Shown here piece by piece: positions 51,281 through 62,529 of a stretch of DNA of 64,000 nucleotides. Source of the stretch: Pyrocephalus nanus (lineage: Eukaryota; Chordata; Aves; Passeriformes; Tyrannidae). A model generated the notes under the pieces. The model made no database searches, was not told where the DNA came from, and saw nothing but the letters and a program-made list of their open reading frames with translations. Positions within the stretch are counted from its first letter, which is position 1. The number at the start of each line of letters is the position of its first letter. The stretch spans positions 15,064,001-15,128,000 of the forward strand of contig CM076264.1 in NCBI GenBank assembly GCA_038380795.1. The letters are read 5' to 3'. The position numbers and the translations under genes were made by a program.

Positions 51281-52623
51281 AATGTCCTCATGATTTAATG
51301 CATTGTCACTCCAGTTTTCAACTGGCAACGAGCCATTTGATGGCCTACATTCATACAGGTGATCCCCATCATAATTTCTATGGTAAGAAGGCAGAATTCA
51401 TGGTCTTGCCTTTGTTTTAGATGTGCCCAAACCAAACTTCAGGATTCCAGAGTCCTTAGAATAAAACTGTGACTTTAAGTCACTTTATTTCACCTAGAAA
51501 CATCAAGTAAATTTTGCTCTCTATCTAAACAGATAGCCTTTTCTTAAGATAACTAAAGATTTATTTTTGTTACTACTTTATTTTTCTTGACATATATGAG
51601 CTATCCTGGCATAAAGTTGTATTTATAATAGTGATATAAAGTTAGTAGAACGAACTAATCCAATCCAAAATCCAGGACCTGCAACAATTTCTTAATTTAT
51701 TTTTGTAAAGTCTTGTATAAATGAGCTGGAATATTCCACCATACAAATTCTCATATTACATTAGAGATGAGCTGGGTTTTTACAATTATATAAGTGGTAA
51801 TCATGAAGTGTATTTCTACTAGATTTTGTAATTATTACATCAAACTAAGTTTTATCATATAATAGGACCTCAAAATTTGAAGGACATATGAGGACACTTT
51901 TGTTCCTGTAAAAGTAATAGCTTATCACATCCATTGCAGGCATAGATGTACAGAAGAAATAATAAATGAGGAGTCAAAACTGAAAGCAATAGAGAGTTCT
52001 GAATACTCTAATAAATTTGCAGTGCAGTGGAAGGATACTTCAATTGTTGGCTAACACAGAAACAGAGAGTAATCATAAGCATATCTTCAACACTGAAATA
52101 TGTGTAAGGACAATAAAACTATATATATTCTTTTGTTCAACATCTTTGATGGAGAACTATCATTTAGAAATAATACATAATAGCTCTAAAATGTATAATA
52201 TATAATTATGTAAATAATTAGTATAATCTTGAGATGAGATGAGGGCTATTAGTGGCAGTGGATACTTTGAACCTTGCACATTTAGTCAAAAAGACCAATG
52301 ACATCCAATCAAAGTTCTTTAAAATGAATTGCAACAAACAATGGCAGCACAGCTGCTATTAGAATTATAATTGAGTTTAGGAGGGAAACAGCAGCTGAAT
52401 GCAAGGCAGATAATTAAGGAGCAAGCTTTTGTTAACACTATCAGTAGGGTCATGATTCTGCAGATTGTGAACTTATTATGGCTGAACAAACTAGTCTCTT
52501 TTAAAACTGAGGTGTATTTCTTCTTTTTATACCAACAAAGTATATTCTGTCTACTAGATAACTGATGATTTATTTATTTAAGGCTATCCATTTAGAGAAT
52601 GATAAGCATTTACAGAATCTAAG

Positions 52624-52637
52624 ATTACCATGGAAAC
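52624..52637. promoter_or_regulatory. Putative RFX X-box-like site
   Basis: attaccatggaaac fits the RFX-type palindromic consensus GTTRCCATGGYAAC at most positions, with both half-sites present. Such sites are bound by RFX factors at ciliary and neural genes. A single match in 64 kb is only suggestive. Confidence 0.35.
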
Positions 52638-55600
52638 GTTATTCTTAAACGCTGAGGATTATGGGAACAATTGGTTATACAATTGGATGGGTAAATAACA
52701 AGTCTCTGAGAATGACAAAGACTGTAGCTACGAAATTACATTAAGTAAATTCTCTCTTTCAGGCTAATATACATTTTATGTTAACCCAGCACTGAAAGGG
52801 AAGCAATTTACCTTCCATGGGTAAACAGTGAAAAGAAAACATTTAAAAAAAACATTTATGGTATGCAGGCAAAAAAATATAGAAATGCAAGTTTTTGAGG
52901 TCCTAACACCCAACCCAGGTGCTAGGGAATTACAAAACCCAAGACTGGGAATTGGAAAAGTGACCTAAAATTTATATTTCTTACTGTCTGTTGACTAATG
53001 TTGGAACAAAGGTTACCCATGTAGCAAAGACAAACAAATAAGAATCACCAACGGATTCAAAGTCACTCTAAGTTTGCAAGCTTGGAACCACAGATCAGGC
53101 AATGCAAGATACTTGACCATTCATAACCACGAATAAGGGTTTGAGAAATGGAAAGAAGGTCATTAAAATGTCAACAACAACATTACATGCTGTTAGCAAT
53201 ATCAGGGTTATAATATCATCTTTTCATAAATACTGGTAATCTTTAAACAAACTGAAGAGTGTGTCTACCAAAGATGTTATCATTACCATTGTATTAGTAA
53301 CCCCTTCAACTCATGAGGCACAGACTCAGGATCTTTGGATTAAGACAATCCTGCTGACAACCTAGGTCATTTCACTGGCAAATCTAAATTTGTTAGGCAC
53401 AAATGAGTAATCCTACTTTGAAATTTCATTGACCTCAATGTGTAAATAAAGCAAGCAGAATGTGTCTGACTGGCAGCAAGCCATTACTGTGCTATGTGCA
53501 ATAAAACCACTAATATGTCAAAGGGGTTTTGAAAAATATGCCTTGATATTTCAACCTGCTGAAAATTCTATTTTTGACTCTGCAACCTCCTAGAATAATA
53601 GGACAAAAAAGTTTAAAAAAATATTTCAACACTACTAAACACTTGCCTGTGGCAAAGTTATTTGCAGGTTTCTTGTTCCTGGTTCTGGACCTTCTAAGGT
53701 TTTATTTCACCTGACTTATGGAAACAGTAAGCAAAAGCTTGTCCTGATTTGAAACTATTCTTATCTCTGTTTCTTCAGGAAATCCATTCCTGGCCTCAAT
53801 ATAGAGAAGCTTAATTTGGTCATTATTACAATGGAACTCAAATGTGCTTCAGTAAGACACAGAAATGGTAACATTTCTGTGCAGTTCCTTTTAAGGGAAT
53901 CTGGAAAAGAACAGGTACCAGCCACAAATAAAAACATGCCTGTCTGCTCATCTGCATAGCATGTTGTGATGTCTTTACTTGCAGATTAGCTCTCATCATG
54001 TGTCAGCAGAAATTTGAAACTCCTTTCAAATGTTATAAAAAGTACTGTCAGTAATTTACTAAAACTTTCTTAATCCTCTCTTCACATTTGTATTGGGAGT
54101 AAATGCACAGATGTATGTCTAGAAACATAAGAGATAGAGCCAAAGGGAGGTGAAACAAACCTGCAGGTTTTCTAAAGCGTATTATAATGATAACTAGTCA
54201 AGCCAACATCTGTCAAGAGTTATGACTGCAGAATCTGAGTATATCCTGACTTTCACTCTATTTACAAAGGAAATTTTAGAGGAAAATTTAACTATTGTCA
54301 CCTATGCCCTAAATGTATGTAGCAGATTTGATATTCTGCACAATTAAGAACCCTGACTTGAAGCGGTCAATGAAATAGTTTCAAGATTACTATGGATAAG
54401 GACCACCTTCCTGAAACCAAAAATGAACTTGGAGTCCTGCACTTTCCTGTCGTCAGTAAATTCTGGACTACTCTTTTGAAATGGATAGTTTCTCTAATTT
54501 ATCTTTTAAAAAGTGCTATATATCACAGATTAAAAGATGTCTGAATTTGAAATTTTAGGAATTCTATATCTAAGAAGTATAAGGAACTGTGGAAATAATT
54601 AATGGTCTAACATTCATTTTCTGAGCAGTTCAAAGAATTGGTGTGATTGAGATGTGAATGAGGTAATGGCATACAAAATGTGAAGTTAACATTTTTAAAG
54701 GCCATTAATAAATATATTTTTTAGCACCTTCTTACTGGAAAATCTGGAAGCTTTCTTCAAGATGATCAGATTTCATTAAGGCAACAGCACTGTCCCTGTA
54801 AAGCAAGACCTGTTTTACTAATCAACCTCTACAGTAACCATTTCACAGTTTGCCACTTCAAGGACTTGGAGCCTAACAGAAAATCAACATTAGCTCCTTT
54901 TAGCAAGAATTTTTTTTTTCTAATAAGTTAAAATTAAAGACTGTTGCTATGATTGTAGATGTTGTTACGAGCACCACTGAAGATAGTGATGCAGAGCAGA
55001 GAACAAGCTAGAGTTGCACCGTTTTCCAGCTTCATTAGATGCTGCTCTAACGCAAGACTGATATATTCTTTGGCCCTCAAAGAGAAGTATGCTGCTCACC
55101 AATCAATGAAATCAGCAAGTTTTGAACATCATAAGAATTTCTTTCTCTCCAGCTGGATATGGCTTTTACAGTTCTTCAATTATAATAATGATTTCAAATA
55201 TTTTGCCGCAAGTCTCACTGTTGGGATGTCTACCAGAAGCAATAAACTGCTCTAACCAAACCCTCTTCACTCCTGTCACAATTTCCTAGTACCTTCTCCA
55301 TAATACCATCATAAAACAGCAGAGCCTTCAAACAGACATCTTCAAAATTCTCCCACTGAAATACCTTCCACTTTTACATGATAGCCTGATTCAAAGTGCA
55401 AATGTTTCCTGTTTACACTGAGTACAGTTATGATAACGGAAATTCAGCATTTCCATAAGAAAGTAGCTTTCAAAAGAATAAACAGGAGTGCTTTTTCCCC
55501 CTAAGAGAAAAATAATCAGTCTTGCTAACCAAATAAGCTTGTAAAACTTAACCTGATATAGTTTGCAGCAGCGAGTGGACTTCTTGGTAGAGGCCAAAGT

Positions 55601-55716
55601 GTCTGGAAACAGGATCAGCATATTGGCAGGTTCTACCTAACAGCTTACTACCTTCCTCAACTGCTCTGATGTCCCATCAAAGGACAGGTGAATATCACTT
55701 GTGTAATTGACTTTTT

Positions 55717-55731
55717 AAAAAAAAAAAAAAA
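55717..55731. repeat. A15 homopolymer tract
   Basis: Fifteen A directly after a T5 run. Simple slippage-type repeat. Confidence 0.9.
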
Positions 55732-55864
55732 TTCCTCTTTTCAGTCAAGAATGCAGGTTTAGTTCTCTCATTCTTGTAGGGATATTAAGAGGCAACAGAA
55801 GACAGTTACAGCAGTGGAAAATTCTGCAGATTCAGTTTTCTTCCTGTTTTTTGTTTCCACTTTC

Positions 55865-55882
55865 TTTTTTTTTTTTTTTTTT
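55865..55882. repeat. T18 homopolymer tract
   Basis: Eighteen T. An A15 tract at 55717-55731 lies about 135 bp to the left in the opposite sense. No element is recognised between them. Confidence 0.9.
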
Positions 55883-56544
55883 GAGAACTTTGAGGGGCTG
55901 TGATGGACAGTTCTGTGGTATTTTGGACAATTTATATATGGAGGATACCTACTTCTTTCTTGCACAACTGCAGTGGGTGTCCTGATGGACATGCATTATC
56001 TATTGGCGTCTCAACAGTGGATGGTCAGGGCACCAGCAGCATTTCACTTGAACATGTATCAGTGGAAAAAGAATTTGGTCTTCATGATTTCATTACCATG
56101 AAAGCATGATTTCTTATAATGCAGGGGGGATAAAAACCAAGCCTGATTTCCCTTGTTATTGAAAAGTAGATTTTCTGGTAAGCAGAAGTTGCTTCAAAAT
56201 AACTGACACGTGGTTAAACATGGTAGCCTTCTTGAGGCAACCCAACAGGACGATTTTCCAGCTGACACCCAAGTCTACTCCTCCCTTTACTCCTAAACAG
56301 CAATTTAAGGAGAGCTTGCTTTCCATAGTGATGCAACTGCAGCTCCACAAAGTGGTTAAGAGCAAAGCCTGGAAGCTGCATGTCTCTCATCATCATGCCA
56401 CGCTGCCAGTGCTTATCAAACCCTCAGTGGCTGCGGTGGTCTGCAAAGCACATTCAAAGGAGAATGACTTCTTGTGTGGAAGGCTTATGGTACACACCAC
56501 AAACCTACCAGAGTAATGAGATGTAGTACAGCAGAATAATATTT

Positions 56545-56640
56545 GTCACTTGTATATCACTTTATTATTTTAAACCGCCTTATGAATATTAATCAACCTC
56601 TTTAGTATCCCAAGAGGTGGGATAACACTTACTGTTAGCA
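56545..56640 (+). mobile_element. MIR-like fragment (tentative)
   Basis: The segment has, in order, 'cacttgtatatcactttatt', 'gccttatgaatattaatcaa' and 'atcccaagaggtgggataac'. These resemble the MIR succession 'cacttgtatagcacttta ... aaatattaattaatcctcacaac ... ctgtgaggtaggtaa'. Divergence is high and only the order of three weak blocks supports the call. It could be chance in AT-rich DNA. Confidence 0.4.
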
Positions 56641-57644
56641 ATATTGTGTTGTATGATCTATAGCTCCACATATAATTCATAATTTAATAAGGTTTACTAA
56701 TGACCTTGAGTTCTATTCAGATTTTCATTCTACCTTCAGCTGCATGAAGCTGACACCTAGAAACTCAAATATATTTAGGCATGCAACTTCCATTGATAGC
56801 AGTGCCAGTGAGGCAAATGACCTCTGAGAATCTGGAGTGAAATACTTTCATTACGTGCATTAAAGGACAGGACAAGTATTGTGTTTTCCCTTTTCTTTTT
56901 CTCTATCTTCTTTCCCAATGGGAAAATTATGTGGCAGTTTTCAAAATTATTTTTCATTTATTTATTTTATGTCTGCTGTGCTTCACATGTTTGATATTGA
57001 GGCAAGGTTAATGACATGCAGCTTGCATTTGGAACTGAAAGTGGAGATGTTTAAGGTTGTTCCTAGATCCTGTGGGTATATGGTAGATATTGCCAGAATA
57101 TACAAGAGATTAAATGATGCTTATCAAAAATCAATGTATACTAATTTTTTCCTATCCGTGCAAATTTTCTGGTTTCACAACAGTAGAGGTAATGCCTGCA
57201 TTTCATATATACTAGCTACCCAAACTCAAGGTCAAATCCTAAATTACTTCTTGAGGCAAAACTCTCAGGGAGTTGATTAATGTTTTGGCTGTAGTAGCAC
57301 GTTAGGTTTCACCCTATGCAATGATTATATATGAGCCATCACTGAAGTCTTGTATGGAATCAAGGATGCTTGATTGATTCATTTAATGTCTTTAAGATGT
57401 TTCTATTTAAAAATACTTCTAAAAACTGTAGCTGTAATTAAAGGTAGGACAATGGCTGCCCCTCCCCATAGAGAAGCATCGAATCAGTAAAAAGAGACTT
57501 CAGATGCATTTGCCACATTTTGTGACAGATCTGTAAACTGAATATATGGTAAAAAGAGAGATGAGACAGAAAATGTAAACACAAGTAAAACATCTGATTA
57601 GGCCACAGGGGAACCACAGTCAGAATCTGTTTCTATTGATGATT

Positions 57645-57720
57645 TCTTTGTGACTGTTGGTAAATCCCTAATTTCTCCATGCCTCCATGTTCTGGTAGTA
57701 AAATAGGCATAGAACCCCAT
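57645..57720 (-). mobile_element. MIR/CORE-SINE-like fragment
   Basis: The plus strand reads 'tgtgactgttggtaaatccc', 'taatttctccatgcctccat' and 'gtagtaaaataggcatagaa'. The same order appears in a reversed MIR: 'gtgacc-tgggcaagtcactt', 'aacctctctgtgcctcagtt', 'tctgtaaaatgggga-aat'. The block order and spacing agree over about 70 bp. It would be the same family and orientation as the fragment near 25.5 kb. Confidence 0.5.
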
Positions 57721-59324
57721 CTTTTGTCAAGGAAGTATGGTCAAATTCAATAGTGTTTGTGAGGCATTCAAAAACTTCTAGTATGTAGGGGTGGCCAAAT
57801 AAGATTTTCCTTGCCATTTTTTCCCCTCTCGTGGCTGAGAACTAGGCTACATCATCCAGGCAATCTGTTTATGTCTGGAGGCTCTCAAAAGGCTTGATTT
57901 GCAATGTGAGTGTGGCTGAGTATAGTGCATATCTCAGATATGAAGCATATTGACCAAGGAAGTCATTGCAATTGAGGAAAGAATTAACTGCTCTGTTGGA
58001 GGGCTTCATAAACTCGTTTGTTATTACTGTTGCTCCACAGAGCCCCAGCTGTCCAGCACATTCTCCTTCTGACTGCATGGTCTGCTGGGAGCTCAAAAGC
58101 TCTTCTACTGAACGAGGAATCTATTTGAGTTTGGGTGAGGTTTTTTTGGTTTTGGGGAGGTTTTCCCCATATAATAGTGCACTTAAAACAACATGTTGGG
58201 AGCTGTTATGCATTTATTTACCATGGGTGGGTTAATCTCATCTGGGGAGGTATGGAAACCCAATCATGAGTGCTACAGTATATACGCTAATTGCCAGGAT
58301 AAAACCAAATGAATAATTACTTAACTTCAGAATGAGGCCTGGGGGAATTTTTCTTTAATAAAGGTTTAATTCACCAGTGATAATGAATGCAATCTCACAT
58401 ACTACTGAACAACACCATTAGCATAATGGCTAAGATACAAAAACTATAATTAGAACAAAACAGAAATGTTAATTACAGCCACAAAGGTACCAAAGAAAAA
58501 GGGAGTTTTCCTTTACCTGTCAAATGGGTTACTGCCTGTGTAGCTTTAGTAATCCTTGTGAATGGGTCATCAATTCTGCTCGACTGACTGACAGGCAGAA
58601 ATTAAAAACTGAGGCTTCCTTTGCCTTTTGATTCCAAAGGGGACTGGGATTTACACAGGAGACTTAAACAGTTAATAGTGCAGATGAGGACAGTAAAGAC
58701 TGTACCTCTAATCATAAAGCTTAAAAATTAGGCTCCCATGTATCTGAATCACACAGTTCAATTCCTTTTCACACAAAGGCAGCCCCATCATGTGGGCTCA
58801 GGAATATTAGATCTCTTCCAGGTTTATTTACTACCCCCAGGCGTACTTGCTGTGCACAGCACTGGGTAGCTGGACAAGGAAACGTGGGAGCCTCTTGGCT
58901 AGGCAGCTGCTGAGAAGTTTACTGATAACAAGCAGCTTCATTTCCGGCACTAACAACAACAATAACAAAAGCTCTCTGTACATAAAAATTTGCACAAACT
59001 CTTATATCTTGCTTAAATGAAACCTGTGAGATGGCCTCATGGAATAGCACTCTTTTGTGCCATTTCTGGTGTGCATTTTCTGTAATCTCAATTCTACCCA
59101 AATATTAAATTTGCAGATTCAAGAACTCAGAAGTTATAAAATATGAGAATAAATGTCGTATTTTTCTCCCTTACAGGACTTAGTGTATAAAATGGACACC
59201 AACTAAATAGGAAGCTATTCAGTTTTTCTTTTTATCTTCATCCTTCTATGTTTGATTCCAGACCTTATTTAGCACACATCATCAAAACCCTGCACTGAAT
59301 ACAAAATTACCAATTTCTTCATAG

Positions 59325-59367
59325 GCTTTTTTGTGGTTTTCTCAGCTTTTTTTTTGTGGTGCTCTCA
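59325..59367. repeat. About 20-bp T-rich tandem duplication
   Basis: The units gcttttttgtggttttctca (59325-59344) and a T-expanded version ending gtggtgctctca (59345-59367) lie back to back. The difference is mainly T-run length. It lies just left of the MIR-like fragment at 59375. Confidence 0.7.
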
Positions 59368-59374
59368 GCTCTCA

Positions 59375-59460
59375 CTATAATTAATCTATCCTCCCAACAC
59401 CTCTAAGAAATCATATAATTGAAGCACAGAGAGATGAAGGCCACTTTGCTAAATATTCAC
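59375..59460 (+). mobile_element. MIR-like fragment (tentative)
   Basis: The blocks 'ctatcctcccaacacctct', 'gaagcacagagagatgaag' and 'gccactttgcta' follow the order of the sense MIR sequence 'taatcctcacaacacccct ... gaggcacagagagatgaag ... gacttgccca'. The 'gcacagagagatgaag' phrase is the strongest part. A possible downstream tail near 59640-59700 ('gagaggaactcagtccctca') could belong to the same element but is too weak to include. Confidence 0.5.
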
Positions 59461-60712
59461 TGAGTTGGGTGTCTGCTTTTATACAACTAAGTTGTAATTC
59501 ATGCAGCAGTGCACACATTTAAAATACAGCCCCTATCGGTTTCTGCTTTGCACATGATCTTTCAGCATGTCCATAAACAGAAAATATCTGTAAAAGAGTC
59601 TGTGAAAACTCTGCAGAAATCTGCCGATGATTCCATTAGAACAAGGTGGTGAAAGTAGGAGAGGAACTCAGTCCCTCACAGTGGCATTTGGCCACCTGAA
59701 CCCCTCCATCCTAACAGTTCTGCAGCTTGCATGTGACAATCGATGAAACAAATGAACAGACAGTCAAAAAGGGTGAGAAAGAAGAAAGAAAACCAATAAT
59801 AATCTGAGAAATCGTGTAAATATTTGTTACTGTGTTTTCCAATTGCCTTGCATGTTGGAGAACCTGGAGGCAGATGTTGGTGGGAATGATGCTTTTACTG
59901 TTCACCTAACACCATTGCCATTAAAGATAATGAAGGATGACTTAAATATTTATACCTGAACCCAATCAGAGTTCTAGCAGGGAATAAACTTGCCTTATGA
60001 TGAATGCAGTCAGTGGCTGTATGGTGAGTATGGGCTGACCTGTAGCTGCAAATATGGCACTTTCACTGAGATGCCCAGGAGAGGGTTTAGTAAAAGTGTT
60101 CACTGTTCAGTAACAGGAAAGTGATCAAAGCACTGATGCTAAAGCATTGGCTAAACCACCTCAGGGGTAGGAGGCTCAAAGTCCATCTGTTTGAATAGAT
60201 CTCTCACCACCTGGCTATACAGGATATGATACCTTTCCTGTTTAAGCTGGACAATCTCAGCAAGAAAAGTATTCAAGTTTCATTAGATGAAACTGGAAAA
60301 AAAAACAAAATCTCAGAACTACGATATGACTTTCTAATGCAGTAAACAGGATGCTCCTATGAGTGGCAAGAAACATGGGTTATGTTTCTGTTCATGTACC
60401 TTTTATGGTGACTAATATGAAATGCATAATAACAATCGTTACAGTATGGACCAGAAACCCAATGCGTCTTCTTCCTAGTTCCTTTCTTCCCTAACTGCAA
60501 CACTAGACTCCTGCTGACCCTAGATTTATTGTTCTAGTCTGGTAATTCATGAAGTCCTTTCTGCCTAGCAGAACAGATTCTACAGGTCATAGAATCCAAC
60601 CCACCCAACCAGCCTATATTGCAATTATGATATGAATTCAAGATTCTAAAAACACAGATAAGAATCTTTTCAGGTCAGGCTAAGCATTGGAACTTGAAAT
60701 AGCATGTTCCAG

Positions 60713-60866
60713 GAAAAAAGAAGACAAACAAACAAAAAACCCCAAATGCAAAACAAAACCTCAAACATAAACAAACAAACAACTACCCCCTCACCCCCCC
60801 CCCGCAAAAAAACCCCAAACTAAAAATGACAAACACACACGAAAAAATAACCCCACAACCAAAACA
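60713..60866. repeat. A/C-rich low-complexity block
   Basis: About 150 bp almost free of G and T. It includes (CAAA)n stretches, a C10 run at 60794-60803, C4 runs and short CA repeats. It separates unique DNA from the CR1 3' fragment beginning at 60945. Confidence 0.9.
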
Positions 60867-60944
60867 TTGTATATTAACTTGATAAAAGGAAAAACTTATT
60901 GACTATGAAGGCAGTCAAGGAGAAGAAGAATTTTGCAGTTTCCA

Positions 60945-61079
60945 CTCCTGCAGGTTTTTCAGGATCATACCAGATTAAATGCAGAGGAACCTGATGTGAC
61001 CTCATAGTTCAGCCTTCATTCAGCAGGAGGTGGAACAAGAGACCTCCTGAGGTTCCTTCCAACCTGAATTATTCTATGC
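60945..61079 (+). mobile_element. CR1 LINE, 3' terminal fragment
   Basis: This is a sense-orientation CR1 end. A decayed 'caggtttttcaggatca' block (from '-ggttttcaagac-' in intact copies) is followed by 'gacctcatagttcagcctt', 'agcaggaggtggaacaagag', 'acctcctgaggttccttcc' and the terminal 'gaattattctatg'. Only about 135 bp is present and no coding part remains. It lies about 80 bp downstream of the A/C-rich low-complexity block at 60713-60866. Confidence 0.87.
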
Positions 61080-61954
61080 TCTCACAGGAAAAGTGAATGG
61101 TGGTCTTCCTCATGAGTTAGTCTATGGAAAAATAAACAATTATGAGGAATTCAGAACTACCTGCAGCAGACTAGGAATGCTTACCAGACAGGGTCCTTCA
61201 CTCTTAGCCATCTGGCTTGTTCTTTCACAGTGTCTAGAGAAGCTGTTTACACGCAATTTCCATGCATAGTTCTTGCAATGGATTTTTGGTTTTTTTTTCT
61301 TTTATCTCGGTAATTCTGTTTTTGAAGACATGTTAGCCTTACTAAACAATAAGAATATTTCTGTTTAAGCCAATTTTTACATTTCAGAAAATACTAGTTT
61401 TTAATTTTGGACATAAATGACCTATTAGGCTAAACTGCCCGTTCCATCAGAATCCTGAGCAACTTTAAAAGATTTAAATTCACTCTGTTTAAATTATGAT
61501 GCACAAGGCTAAACAATCTTCTCATATGAATTTGTCTTTCATGCAAAGTAAGGTTTTCTCGAAAAAAAATGCTGTAAAACTAACAAAAAAGAACAAAGGA
61601 ACAGCTGTAAGTCAAGAGTTCTTATGCCAACACACTGTTCAGCTGGGTTCCACATTCATTTCCATCCCCCATATCATGCTGATTACAAACTTAGATGCAG
61701 TTCGAATGTTTTCATTTAATTCATTTTTTCCATATTTTAAATTCATTGTATTTAGTGAACATTCAGTTTGAAACATGCAATATCAAAAGAAACCCCCGCA
61801 GGTGCAAGGAATTTGAATAATCAGGTCCACATGATCCCTGAACCTCAATCCACTAAAGTCTCCCTGGGACCATTTTAAATGTGCAAAGGAAACAAATGTC
61901 CAAATTACTCTAAACAATCGTGAGATATCAGATGAAATAAGGCAGATGATTAAA

Positions 61955-62080
61955 ATATTGATACTTATATTACAGTAATGCCCCACTGAGATAACAGCTC
62001 TATTGTGCCAGGCATTGTACAAGCACACAGGATGGTGCTCTGCCCAGGAGGGTTTACAGTCCAAACCCTGATTTCCCATT
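61955..62080 (+). mobile_element. Ancient amniote SINE-like repeat fragment
   Basis: The segment contains 'attacagtaatgccccactg', 'ctattgtgccaggcattgta', 'caagcacacagga' and 'gggtttacagtccaaa', in the order of a common repeat of turtles and crocodilians ('attgtgctaggcactgtacaaacacatag ... gagcttacaatctaa'), which I associate with the amniote MIR group. This is family knowledge from memory; the exact Repbase name is uncertain. It is the clearest of the ancient repeat fossils in the right-hand part of the window. Confidence 0.55.
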
Positions 62081-62480
62081 AACATCCATGTTATAACATC
62101 AGGTCAGGAATAGTCAAAACTGAGTGTTGGAAAGAAGCAGAAATATGAAACAACTATTCAGGTTGCCCAGTAAAACTGCAGCAGAGCTGGGCATAATTCC
62201 TAAGCCTCTATAGTTCTGTTTTTGTGCCCTGCTTCCCAGACCTGACTGTAAATTAATCTGTTTGTATGTTCTTCTGCCATCCATGGCAGCTAAGCACTGG
62301 CTGGCTGCAAGACATTTTCCAGCTTTTTAGGTGTTTCAATTTTCCACAAACTACTGTCATGTGTCAGAATCGCTTATATTACTGGATTTTCCACAATGCT
62401 TCCTAATTTTATAATGGTTCTTTTAATTTCTATTTTTTGCAAAACCACAAATTCACAGTTTGACCTGCAATAACATAAGT

Positions 62481-62529
62481 CATCCCAAAGATTAGGAGAA
62501 ATCTTTAAGGCATCCGAAAGATTAGGAGC
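62481..62529. repeat. 30-bp tandem duplication
   Basis: catccNaaagattaggag occurs at 62481 and 62511 with one difference in 18 bp. The period is 30 bp and the second unit decays after the shared block. Confidence 0.85.

Larger units (their letters stand above)
49569..56544. other. Non-genic, AT-rich DNA
   Basis: It holds the RFX-like site at 52624 and homopolymers at 55717 and 55865. The phrase around 50430-50520 (gatcagatttttcacag, then ggtacccaaaaatgcat, then ccccaaaagtgc) faintly resembles another ancient amniote repeat but is too weak to call. A 134-codon plus frame (50627-51031) is not recognised. Confidence 0.55.
56641..60712. other. Non-genic single-copy DNA with ancient repeat traces
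   Basis: Apart from the MIR-like fragments and the duplication at 59325, nothing was recognised. A G/T-rich patch at 58128-58175 has several GG/GGGG runs. A 133-codon plus frame (56879-57280) has no recognised domain. Confidence 0.55.

Noticed and set aside
56879..57280. 133-codon plus-strand open frame
   Set aside because: No recognised family, low-complexity start and no exon borders.
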